From Tricholoma matsutake (Eukaryota > Basidiomycota > Agaricomycetes > Agaricales > Tricholomataceae): a stretch of DNA of 64,000 bases. Under the pieces are notes generated by a model, which was not told the origin of the DNA, did no database searches, and saw only the letters and a list, made by a program, of their open reading frames with translations. The stretch spans positions 4,960,001 to 5,024,000 of the forward strand of contig AP026539.1 of assembly GCA_026075535.2 (NCBI GenBank), given 5' to 3'. Position numbers and translations under genes: made by a program. Shown here in pieces: positions 1-10,760 of this stretch (the stretch's first letter is position 1; each line of letters begins with the position of its first letter).

Positions 1-628
1 ACCTACAAACACCGTACAAAGTGATCACATGGTGCCAGATGAAGTAGATGCGTGTGCTTTCATGGAAGCCATGGAAGAGGAAACGAATGCAGCAAAGGAT
101 GGCCTCCTACTACACCAAGCTCATTTCGCAAACAAGGACTGCTTACCTGACCCCACGTACCAGGTAGGGGACAAAGTAATGCTCATGACTGCACACAGAC
201 AGAGAGATTACATATGGGCAAAAGATGGATGTGTTGCAAAATTCATGCCTAGATTCGACGGCCCATACAAAATCCTGCAAGCCTTCCCTGAAAGCTCTGC
301 CTACAAACTCGAACTACCTCCCACATCAAAAGCGCACCCTACATTTCATGTTGCCCAACTATGAACACACATCCCGAACAATGATACCCTTTTCCCAAAT
401 CATGGCCATACCACACCCAAACCACTAGTAACAGAGGATGGCATGTACAAATACTTCATTGACAAGATCCTTGAACGTTGACCTAGGGGAAGAGGCCACC
501 AATTTCTTGTGTGCTGGAGTGGGTATGGATTGGAGCATGACCTCTGGCTACCTCATTCGGAACTTCTCAAGATGGAGGCACTGGCACTCTATGAAATAGA
601 GAATCATTTACCTCACATAAACCTCTAG
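1..628 (+). pseudogene. Ty3/Gypsy Pol C-terminus (integrase tail and chromodomain), 5' end outside window
   Basis: The reading frame at 29-364 matches the integrase C-terminal region of chromoviral Gypsy Pol: a QVGDKVML-type beta segment, FDGPYKI and the closing HPTFHVAQL. After a TGA at 362-364 the same frame continues into a chromodomain (FLVCWSGYG followed by LWLPHSE at about 500-560) and ends at TAG 626-628. A second TGA falls in the linker where related elements have Arg. Chromodomains steer integration into methylated-histone chromatin. The protease, RT and RNase H parts lie left of the window. Family assignment is firm; the element is dead. Confidence 0.85.
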
Positions 629-675
629 TTTTTTTCATCCGACCCCAACCTTTCCTTCAAGAGGGTATATGCGAG

Positions 676-928
676 TGTAAGATAATTCCCTCAATTATCT
701 TACTACCTTACCATTTTCCTACACGCATTACCTTTTCCCTTCTGGGACATTACTAATATACATGATCATGTGCTCACATGTTGATCTCGCAAAACAATGT
801 CTTAGATAGTTCTCATTCTTCCTTGAATTCATACCAAGTTCCAATTTACTTGTCCCTATTCTGCTAAGTGATCAAGGCACTAAAGTGCTTTCATTACAGA
901 TTCCAGTTATTCCAGTTATTCCAACTGG
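676..928 (+). repeat. 3' LTR start of the first Gypsy element, interrupted at 929
   Basis: After the Pol stop there is about 45 bp of spacer, then TGTAAGATAATT, a plausible LTR start. Bases 677-687 and 693-703 form a perfect 11-bp inverted repeat with a 5-base loop. Gypsy A begins at 929, so only about 250 bp of this LTR remains; its other end is not in the window. The start is inferred from TG and position because no second copy is available. Confidence 0.5.
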
Positions 929-2118
929 TGATAGGTTGTCTCCCCAACTCAAAGGCCAATTAACCATTACAACCACATTCTAATCACATCGGCTAACTCC
1001 TACGATGTCCCAGAAGCAGCATGACCACTCTCAATCAAGTATACTGAGCATGATATCATATCGATTGCATTGAAACATCACCAGCGACATCAATCATACT
1101 TAGAAACCACATCGCACAACCTTATGACTACCTCGAAAAGCCCTAAGAACACTCTGAATGAACATTGAGTATCCCCGATCAACTTCAAACAACCACGATC
1201 ATGATTATACATTGTCGACCATCATCGAGTGTTATCAATTGACATTGAGAAACTACGAGCAACATCAGGCGCTGCATTCATTATCTAAATGGTGGAATAC
1301 CATGCACCAGGGAGTATTCCAACTTGTGCTCAAACCTGCTGATAGTAGGTCAGCCTTGTTCCAAGTCCCTATTGCATACAGAACCCGCTGGACAGATTAT
1401 TGTGACACTTAGCACAGTTTATACACAAAGGACAGTCCCATTTTAGTTCTTTCCATTTATTACTCCTTTGTCATATGATATATCTCTGTCTTGTTTGGAT
1501 TCCAGTCTCATTTTGGCCTCGTGTTCTAACTCATATCTTTTGCCTCATGTTCTACACATGTTTCTTATACCATTTTAGGAAGTTTCTCTTAAAACATATA
1601 AAACTCTGTGGCATCTACTGGGGAATGCAAGAAATCATCTTCACATATCGCCTCGTATAAAGTTCTAAGAATCCGATCTATCCTCTAAACAATCTAAACT
1701 TCTATGAGTTTTCTCGATCAATGAGAAACCTCTACGACCATCGTCATCCTCCATTGACTTTCAATCCTCCTATCACTAGCCCTAGTAACCACTCTGACAC
1801 TTCCTAGCCTTTGGCTATACCCTTCATATACTATTGATTCATCAAGAAAGTCCTTAGAATTCACATATTGACCCTCGACAATAAACATTGTTTGCCATTG
1901 ATCTCATTGATCCTCTTTGATATTGATCGATACTCCATTGGACCCTGCCAAACACCTTCCTCTCTTATAGAACTACCTTTACGACTAGTACCAACTAGTT
2001 GTCTTCCCATTGGTCAGACCATGAACATTCAGAACGTCTCACACCCTTCCTCTGACTTGTGCAAATATCATCGGTTGCCTCATTGGCAGTTTTGGTGGTT
2101 TTCCTGGGTTGAGTATCA
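929..2118 (+). repeat. Gypsy A LTR, copy 1
   Basis: Starts TGATAGGTTGTCTCC at 929 and aligns almost base for base with 16110-17298. Most differences I see by eye are C/T or G/A. The 3' border is estimated from the position before the TTTGGAGCCCACCG stretch at about 2123, which looks like a primer-binding region and is followed by gag; it may be off by several bases. The small open frames inside are not coding. Confidence 0.75.
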
Positions 2119-2159
2119 TCATTTTTGGAGCCCACCGTGAGGGTGTCTGAATCATTTCA

Positions 2160-3232
2160 TTGTTGAACCAATCTCGACTTCCTTGGCTTAGGCCAACACA
2201 AGCGAGAAACCTTCATATCGATACTTGCCATGCCTTTGAATCTCTCGAACAATTGGGAGATATCCTAATTCCAGTAACCGAAGCAGAATCTACTCATCGT
2301 AGATTATTCCCTTCACCTATATCATTGCCTTCAACATCATCCTCTACTTCTTCATCCTCATCATCTACCTCTTCATTCATCCTTCCAACAACTTTGACAC
2401 CTGTACCATCCTTCACCCAAGTCTTAACCCCTACCCCTAGAGTCATTGCATTCATGCTATGCCAGCTTGTGGTCATTCGACTGCTCTGAAGTTTGACCCT
2501 ACTCAACCTTGAGAGCTCTGACGATACTTTGAGGAGCTTGAATTATTGTTCCCAACCTGTGGTGTCACAGAATTGAACCTGATGAAGAAACACGCTTGTC
2601 ACTACCTCGCCATCGATTCTTCCAAACTCTGGGAATTGCTTCCAGAATATCAGCCCAGCACTTTATTCAATGAGTTTCGAACGGCAGTACATAAACTCTA
2701 TCCCGGCTTGGAAGATGAATGCAAGTGGAGCATATCAGACATGACAAATTAGTGGGAGAACAACTACATGTTGGGATATTCGACATGAACAATCTAGGAA
2801 TGTATTATCAGGCATTCTACAACATTACTTACTCACTTTTTACGAGCAAAGAATAGGATCTCGGAAGCTGAGCAAAGCAGAGCTTATGTTTGAGGATTCC
2901 AACCCGGCTTATGGACTCTAATTGTGCGACGACTCGAACTCAAATCTCCCAATCATTATCCCGATGATCCATATCCGCTCAATGACATTCACGATGCAGC
3001 AAAATTTGTACTAGCAGGCTCTAATGCATCAAACTCAGTAATGCACCAATTGACTTCCTCATCACACTCGACATCAAATGTCAGAAATATGGTAACCTCA
3101 TCACCCGGAACTATTATGATCAAAGCTGAAGATCTAAATGCAATGTTCAAACGATTTGCTAGCACCATCGCTATGCACATCACAGGTACTAAATTGACTA
3201 CAGCTCCTTGCACTAATTCAGAAGACAGACAG
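2160..3232 (+). pseudogene. Gypsy A gag, N-terminal part
   Basis: Gag capsid-type sequence: a Ser/Thr-rich N-terminus (about 2290-2440), then an alpha-helical capsid part (LEDECKWSISDM at about 2710-2745). Compared with the second copy (17331-18036), this copy lacks 13 bp after 2456, which shifts the frame, and it has further stops. It ends at 3232, where Gypsy B is inserted; the zinc knuckle lies beyond the insertion at about 9280-9325. Gag forms the virus-like particle in which reverse transcription occurs. Confidence 0.7.
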
Positions 3233-3655
3233 TATAAGGGCAACCTCAGCTTCTAGCAAAGGGAAATCCGAAGTTAAAATTATGCTACATAATACAGGGA
3301 TTGGGGGCGCACCTAGCAAAGGGAAATCCGAAGAGAAAACTCTAAAGATCCCTTTGCCAGTGCCCAGTATATGTGAAAACTGCAAAAATCAAATAATAAC
3401 TAAAAATAGAAAAGGCAGAGATAGGCTGATCAAGGCCGCTGCATGACATAATACCAAGGGGTAGATGTCGGAAGGGTACTCCGTCTCTAAATATAAAACT
3501 GTCAACATGCACAAATGTGATAGAAAGGGAAATTAGTAATAAAATAAGGGAAAAATCATAGAAAATGAAGAATAGAAGGAAACAAGGTGAGAAAAAATAT
3601 AGGATGAACGTAAAAAATAGGAGAAACACGTGGGACACCCTCTAGTCCCCTTACA
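3233..3655 (-). repeat. Gypsy B 3' LTR
   Basis: Reads TGTAAGGGGACTAG...CCCTTATA on the minus strand. I count about 16 differences from the 5' LTR, all transitions, 14 of them in CpG-derived dinucleotides. Confidence 0.95.
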
Positions 3656-3668
3656 TCACCCCCCCCCT

Positions 3669-5006
3669 CTAAGATGGATCGCCCCGATGCATTTGAAATC
3701 GCATATGACCAAAGTCACTGACTTGAATACGATGTGGTGCAGCAGTGTGCCGTTGGTGGAACTCCTTGACCAACTGAGGGGCGTTCACATTGGACTCCTC
3801 GACCCATGAGTTCTCCTCATACCCATAACCCTTCCAGTGTACCAAATACTGGAGCTTCCCTCGATGTAACTGGCTGTCCAAGATTGACTCGACTTCATAC
3901 TGGGGTTCTCCCTCCATGACTGTAGGTGGCAGTGGTGGTCGTGAACAGCATCCTGGAAAAGGATCTGAGGGAGCTGGAAGGAGTTTCACAATGTGGAAGA
4001 CTGGGTGAAGTCTAGACATGGAGGCTGGGAGGCGTAGATGATAGGCATGCATTCCAACGCACTTGACAATGGGGAAAGGTCCCAGGAAGCGATGGGAGAG
4101 TTTTTTGGATGGACGGGTAGTGGAGATGTCACTGGAGTCAAGATAAACTTGATCACCAACCTTGTACTGCGGCGTTGGAGAGTGGCGTTGATTGTAGAAA
4201 TGTGCCATGTCATCCTTTGCCTTCACCAAGGCCGCCTTCGCTTCCTCCAAACTGTCCCTCATGCATTCCGTGAACTCATTCACTGTCTCAATATGTGAGG
4301 GGGCTTGGTGAGGTTCAAATCCCATGCGTGGATGCTGTCCAGTGTCCAAGAAGAAGGGGGTTTGTTGAGTGGAAGCATGGACATGATTGTTGTATCCGAA
4401 CTCGGCCAGGGGAAGGAGATCGTCCCAATTGTCCTGGCGTTCATTGATGAAGACACAGATGTACTGCTCCAACTCCTGGTTGACTTGTTCGGTCTGGCCA
4501 TCAGTTTGTGGGTGATAAGCAGTCGAAGCAAGGAGTTTGATACCCAGAAGTCGGTACAGCTCACGAGTGAACTCTGCTATGAACTGAGGGCCATGGTCAG
4601 AAAGGAAGGTGCCAGGGAGTCCATGTAATTTCCACACATGGTGAAGATAGAGGCGGGCGGCACCCAGGGCGCTGACAGTGGTGTGAGTGGGAATGAAGTG
4701 AGCGCGTTTCCCTGTGGAATCAACTGTGCACATCACTGCATCAAACCCGTTCGACTCTGGCAACTCCACCACAAAGTCAACACCGACAACATCCCAATGA
4801 CTTTCTGGGACAGGGAGAGGGTGTAGCTCACCAATGGGTTTGCGACGAGGAATCTTGGTGCATAAGCAAAGGTCACAAGTACAACAATACTGACCAATGA
4901 GCTGTGACATCTGCGGCCACCAATAATTCTGTGAGGTGAGCTCCAAGGTCTTCCAGCATCCAGGGTGACCAGCAATCCATGAGTCGTGGTGTTGGGATAT
5001 GATACG
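3669..5006 (-). pseudogene. Gypsy B integrase with chromodomain
   Basis: The 425-residue open frame 4946-3669 plus an upstream segment gives a full integrase: HHCC zinc domain (HHDSW, CCTCDLC), catalytic core with D (GVDFVVELP), D (LSDHGPQF) and E (DGQTEQVNQE), the GPF/Y-like barrel (RFLGPFPIVK), and a C-terminal chromodomain (YLVHWKGYGYEENSW). The DDE triad is intact. One TGA at about 5008 replaces an Arg codon (the family has three consecutive Arg before IISQHH) and separates this part from RNase H. The enzyme would insert cDNA; here it is inactive as a polyprotein. Confidence 0.93.
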
Positions 5007-6749
5007 TCAACGAAGGTCTGGGTCATTGGGTATGTAGATGCGATCCTGGAAATACAACAAGTCCTCCTTTTCAGCCCACTCTGCTGCATGTAAGGAGAGG
5101 GTAGATCCCTTCCTCAGTTCCTTAACAGCTCGGGCCATGACATCCTTGTATAAACCACTACAGTTCGCATGATGGATGTCATGTAGGATGTCCCGCTCCT
5201 CACCCTGGGGTGCGATACCTTCCAATGCCTGGATCGTAAACAGGTTTGGCTGCAACAACACAATGTCTTGATTGTCGTCACCACCATCCCCGTGATCCGC
5301 ACGTTGGGAGAGGGCATCGGTCTTCCCCATGCTGCGACCTGGACAGTGGTGCAAGGAGAAGTCAAACCTGGATAGATGCAGGGACCAACAAGCTTGACAA
5401 TGGTTCAATTTCTTGGCCGTCATAAAGTACTCGAGATTCTTGTGATCTGTCCAAATTTCCACCTTGTGTAGGGCACCCTCGAGGAAGTGTTGCCACTCCT
5501 CAAGCACACGCATTATCGCCAACATCTCCTTGTCATGGATCTCATAGTTTTGTTCCACAGCACTAAGGCTTTTGGAGTAGAACACAACAGGATGCCACTT
5601 CTGGTCCTCCAGAGACTGCTGAGACAACACGGCGCCCGTTGCAAAGTCAGAACTGTCAGCTTCTACACGAAAAGGGCACAAATCGTCAGCAAAGGTAAGG
5701 ATGGGAGCAGAAGTGACCATCTCTTTAAGCTTTTCGAATGCCTCCTGCTGTGCATTGTCCCACTGCCATGCCTCCTTGCCAGTCAAGTCAAACAGTGGTC
5801 ATGCATGATGTGAGAAATCCTTGATAAAACACCGGTAGAAATTGATGAAGCCTAAAAAGGACTGCACCTCTTTCTTGTTCGTGGGTGTCAGCCATGCCGT
5901 GACCCCATTCACCTTGACTGGATCCATCTCTACCTGGCCCTCCAAGATAATCAGGCTGAGGTACTCGATCTTGGTCTTCTCAAACTCGCACTTGTCCTGG
6001 CAAAGGTGGAGTTTGTACTGTCGAAGTCGGTCCAAGACAAGGCGCGTAATGCGACGATGCTCTTCCACTGTGCGAGTGAATATGAGGATATCATCGAAGT
6101 AGATACAGATGACGCCCTCGAGGATGAGGTCGTGGAAGATGTCATTCATCATGGTCTGGAAGGTGGCAGGACTATTAGTAAGGCCAAAGAACATGATGAG
6201 CAGTTCAAAAAGACCATGGTTGGTATGAAAGGCTGCCTTCCACTCATCTCCCTCCTTTATCCTCACATTATTGTAACCCCAATGGATGTTGAGTTTGGTG
6301 AATTATCGTGCTCCATGGAGTTGGTTCACAAGTTCGGAGATGAGAGGTAGCGGGTAGCGATTTTTGACCGTGATGTCATTGAGCCTTCTATAGTCTTGAA
6401 CTGGATGAAGTGAGCCATCCTTCTTCTTGACAAAGAAAAAGGGAGAGGCCATGGGCGATTTGGATGGTTGAATACATCCAGAGGTTAGGTGTTCGTCGAT
6501 GAATTGGTTGAGCTGTCGCTGTTCCTCAGGAGAAAGAGGATAGACCTTGCAGGAGGAAGGGGTTGCACCAGGGATGAGTTCAATGGCGTGATCCCACGGC
6601 TTGCATGCAGGGAGAGAATTGAATGATTCCTTGGAGAACACGTCCTCAAACTCATGAAGATGAGGGAGTAAGGAGTCAGTAGAGGATTTAGCAGTATTGT
6701 TTTTGTGAAGGCCTCGGCAAGGCGCTGGGATATGTTTGATGTAGCACAC
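5007..6749 (-). pseudogene. Gypsy B reverse transcriptase and RNase H
   Basis: RT runs from about 6749 to 5800 (LSPEEQRQLNQFIDEHL, GSLHPVQDYRRLN, YFDDILIF) and RNase H from about 5700 to 5350 (DHKNLEYF, GKTDALSQRADH). The frame is broken by TAA after HGAR at about 6301 and TGA before PLFDL at about 5798. Motif A reads LNIHWGYNN where the family has LD; loss of this metal-binding Asp would abolish polymerisation even if the stops were absent. Motif C (YFDD) is intact. Confidence 0.92.
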
Positions 6750-7569
6750 ACCTCATGCGATGGACGAATCACAGTGTAGAAAATCTGATCCCCTTCCTCC
6801 ACTTCCTCTGCTTCCTCCTCATCATCATCTGAGTCTGGTATCAGATCAGGAACCCCCTCCAACTCCACATCAGGCAGAGGTAGGGGTCCAGCACGACACT
6901 TCTGAGTGCGTCGTACGAGGCCCTTTGTCCGCGGCGCTCTTGTCTGGCTTCTGTGAAACAGGTGCGACAGCTGGATGGACATCAGCTCATGGTGACCTCC
7001 CCAGTATGCCAGTTAACATCTGGGTTATGGTCTCAAAGCCACAGATAGCCCAAAATCACCTTCTGCTTCCCTAACTGAGTGACAGCAAAAAGTGTACGCT
7101 CACTATGATATTTGTAACAGAGGACCAGGTCCACAACCTCTCGGATGGCACCAGCTTCATTTGGGGATCCATCCACATTATAAACAGGTATCGGACACGA
7201 GAGTGAGCGAGTATTCAGGTGATGTTGTCATGCGAGGTCAGCATCAATGAAGAGACCAGTAGCACCAGAGTATAGGAGTGCAGAGACACCAAGTATCTGT
7301 CCAGTGTCGGTAGTCTGTAGTTCGATCGCCAGGTTCAAGGAGTGTGCAGAGGGAGTGGATGCAACAATATATTTGCATGGTAGTTTGCACTCCCATGATT
7401 TAATTTTGGGGCGTGAGGTAGAGGTAGAGAGAGGAGGGGCAGGTACGTCTTCACCTGACTTCGAAGGTTCAGAGCAGGGAATAGTCATGAAATCAGATTC
7501 ATTCTCCGGGGATTCAACTGACAAAACTTCAAAGTGGTTATGGACAGGCAACGAGGGCATATGATTCAC
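6750..7569 (-). pseudogene. Gypsy B aspartic protease region
   Basis: The frame 7569-7228 ends with SALLYSGATGLFIDADLA. Members of this family have ALLDSGATG, the D(S/T)G active site of the retropepsin that cuts Gag-Pol. Here Asp is Tyr (TAC for GAC), a transversion and so not explained by CpG decay. Between 7227 and 6750 the frame to RT is interrupted by stops. Assignment rests on the motif and the position between zinc knuckle and RT. Confidence 0.8.
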
Positions 7570-8693
7570 TCGCTGTGAATAGAAAAATCCTGCTCCTCTA
7601 CACCCTCTAATTTGACCTCTGCAACCTGACCCTTCGCTTCCTTGACATCTACAAGTGCCAACAGGTCCTGGAGGAGTTCATCTTGCCCCTCGGGGGTGAG
7701 CATGCAGATATCCTGATGATGGGGGCACACTCCAGCCATATGTCCAGTTTCCCCACAGCGGTAGCAGAGGTTTAACCTGTGTGCGCAGCTATGGGCTGCA
7801 TCAACATCCATTGGTACTGGAACATTGATGGCCGGTGCAGGAGTTTGATGGACGGGAATAGGGTTGCATTAGGGAAGGGTTCAATTGAAGATGTGGGATG
7901 TAGGAGTGGTAGTTGGAGCCCGGAATGCAGCATTGAACACCGCATTTGTGAGTCAGTTCTCATCACAGAGGGAAGCAGCTTCATACCAAGCATAGATATC
8001 ATCGTCCACCAGACATCCTTCCAACATCTGGGCAATCTGGTCCTGAATCTCCCAGTTGAGGCCTCGTCAGAACTTCACCACCACTGGTAGCCCACCCCCA
8101 TATCCTGCCATGTCCACCAAGTCCTTAAACTCATCAATATAATCATCCACGGATCGATGTGCCTGGTGGTATGAGGATGACTCAAGTCGTGTCACTGCTC
8201 GGTGGCGCTCATTGAGGGGACAAAAGTGGCGTACGAACTCTGCTCGAAAGTCACCCCAAGTGGAGAAAGGTAGGGAACTGAGTTCTTTGGTTTGTCGCAG
8301 AATATGGTCCACGTAGAGATAGGCACGCTCAGATTTCATGTATGTGAAGGCTCAATAAATTTTTGCAGCTTCATCGATGAATTGATGTGACTGGAGACTG
8401 ATATACAACTCACAGGAGTTAAGGAATGCACATCCCTGCGCACGCGCACCATTAAATTCAGCAGGGGGGGACGGTTTGATCTGGGCATGCTCCTTGGGCG
8501 CGTTTGGCGATGCGTCGTTGTTGGGTGCGCTTGGAGTCGTAATGGGGGAAATATTAGTCATGGAGCTGGTCTGAAGTGTTCTGACAAAGTTTTCGATCAT
8601 AGATTTAAGCGAATCAATTTGCGCGTGTATTCCGGTAACATCGCTTTCAAGTGCATTGAGGCGCTCTGATGCATCCATAGCGCTAGGGGGCAC
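7566..8693 (-). pseudogene. Gypsy B gag
   Basis: Starts at MPPSAMDASERLNALE (about 8693), with a helical N-terminus, a Pro/Ser linker, a retrotransposon-gag capsid segment (FRAEFVRHFCPLNERHRA at about 8245-8190) and a CCHC zinc knuckle, CYRCGETGHMAGVC, at about 7765-7725. TGA or other stops interrupt at about 8350 and 8065, each where relatives have Trp or Arg. The C-terminus leads into protease with a short overlap of frames. Confidence 0.85.
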
Positions 8694-8844
8694 GTTTGGC
8701 GAAAATGGCGGCGTAATAAAGGCGAGACTATCTGGAACAGTGTGTAGGGACTATGTGGAGCTTTGGGAAGCGTCGTCCAGTCCATACCTGCCTATCTTGG
8801 GCAGTGCATTCACGATTTTCAGGCCTTAGGGGAGAGTTTTCTAC

Positions 8845-9267
8845 TATAAGGGCAACCTCAGCCTCTAGCAAAGGGAGATCCGAAGTTAAAATTATGCTAC
8901 ATAATACAGGGATTGGGGGCACACCTAGCAAAGGGAAATCCGAAGAGAAAACTCTAAAGATCCCTTTGCCAGTGCCCAGTATATGTGAAAACTGCAAAAA
9001 TCAAATAATAACTAAAAATAGAAAAGGTGGAGATAGGCTGATCAAGGCTGCCACATGATGTAATACCAAGGGGTAGATGTCAGAAGGGTACTCCGTCTCT
9101 AAATATAAAACTGTCAACATGCACAAATGTGATAGAAAGGGAAATTAGTAATAAAATAAGGGAAAAATCATAGAAAATGAAGAATAGAAGGAAATGAGGC
9201 GAGAAAAAATATAGGACGAACATAAAAAATAGGAGAAACACGTGGGACACCCTCTAGTCCCCTTACA
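8845..9267 (-). repeat. Gypsy B 5' LTR
   Basis: Same 423-bp length and termini as the copy at 3233-3655. Transcription of B would start here on the minus strand. Confidence 0.95.
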
Positions 9268-10760
9268 GACAGGCACACATTGATGCACTTCTTTGTATAT
9301 TTTGCAGTTTATTGGGACATTTTATCCCTGATTGTTTGGTTTGTCAGTCGTACTTGAACAAAGGGAAGTGTAAGCAAAATGCAGAAGGAAAGATAGTACT
9401 TCCAAATGGACAATTCATGCCTCGAAGTATTCCTGGCAGGTTTATCAAGGAATGCATCGACAAATGGTGGAAACGGAACCCAGATGCAACACCAGCAGCC
9501 ACACTTTTATTCAGCATTGCACCATCGGCACTTTCGACTTCGACTAATTCAACCTCGGCTGCGATCACTTTGATAACGGAGTCTGATGTAGTTTCTACAT
9601 TGGTATCAGAAACAAAAGGAATTTATCATAACTTGACGCTGACATCTGACTCCAAAGAAAGGATAGCAGCTCTCGAGCAAGAGATATTCATGCTTCGAAG
9701 TGGTAGACCATTCTCGCGTCCAAACAATGAGGTTCAAAGTCCAGTTCTGGCCACGACAATCCCCATTCCTGCATCTTCAACATCTACTGCCCCAGTACCA
9801 GCACCATCGACATCTTCATTGACAACAGTCAACCCTTCGACTTCAACTATGGCTCCAACATCGGCATCAACATTGACTTCTCCTGCTTTGACTACCTCAC
9901 CATCGACCACCATACCCCCAACACAAACCTCGGTACACCCTTATGCATCGGTCAGGGAGAATGCCTATTTGCCACCACACAAAAGGAACTTCACTGGCGC
10001 ATCGAAGGGTAAGGAGAAAGATGGACCATCGTATGCGATACAGGCACCAGTACAGAACAAGAAAATTGCCCACAATATCTTTTCGCGCTCAATGAAGATG
10101 CCAATTGTTATGCTTACATTGGAAGAACTACTCTTGCTATCACCTGAGGTTTGAATAAAATGGAGAGAACAGGTCACACCAAAATGGGTACCGCAAACCA
10201 GAAACAACGCCACAAACATGTTCAGTCCCAATGCGATTATCGTGCCCGACCCATATGAGACCTATATTAGCAGTCTTTGACCTGGTGAAATCCCTCAGCC
10301 ATTTGTTGTCACTAAAGAAACTTCCTTGATTAGATCAGTTATTATGGATGTTCAGGGTAACCACCAGATAGAAAGTGTCATTGATCCCAGTTCCTCAATC
10401 ATATCGATGGCCGAAGATGTCTGCCATGAACTCGGTCTAGCATATGACTCCTCCATTTGGCTTCCGATGCAGTCTGCCAATGGCACTGTGGACAAAACAC
10501 TCGGTTTAGCACACAATGTGCCCTGCAATCTTGGCAGAATCACCCTATACATGCAGATACATGTTATTTGGGACCCAGCTTACGATATTCTACTTGGACA
10601 ATCATTCGACATCTTAATGGAAAGCATCATTAGAAATTATTGGAACGAAGCCCAAACGATCACAATCTGCAATCCAAACTCAACTCGGACTGCTACTATT
10701 CCTTTGATCCCTAGATCACATCATCATCAAAAGGTAGTTCGAGAGGATTTTCAGCATTAG
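9268..10760 (+). pseudogene. Gypsy A gag zinc knuckle, linker and protease
   Basis: Continues gag after the B insertion. The codons just right of the GACAG duplication encode CIFCSLLGHFIPDC, a perfect CX2CX4HX4C knuckle. A Ser/Thr/Pro-rich linker follows (about 9530-9940), then the protease-like domain at 10326-10760, with DPSSSIISMAEDV where relatives have DPGS, and the ILLGQSFD closing motif. In-frame TGAs lie at about 10152 and 10277. The active-site triad is altered (Gly to Ser). Confidence 0.8.

Larger units (their letters stand above)
3233..9267 (-). mobile_element. Gypsy B: LTR retrotransposon nested in gag of Gypsy A
   Basis: Two 423-bp LTRs (3233-3655 and 8845-9267) enclose gag, protease, RT-RNase H and integrase-chromodomain on the minus strand. 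The flanks carry a 5-bp target duplication GACAG (3228-3232 and 9268-9272). A polypurine tract (A/G run, minus strand, about 3656-3671) adjoins the 3' LTR. The total of 6035 bp is normal for a fungal chromovirus. All ORFs are broken. Because both boundaries and the duplication are intact, the order of events is certain: B inserted into A. Confidence 0.95.

Noticed and set aside
3233..9267. Classical RIP
   Set aside because: Changes concentrate at CpG rather than CpA, and CA/TG pairs point to CpG deamination.
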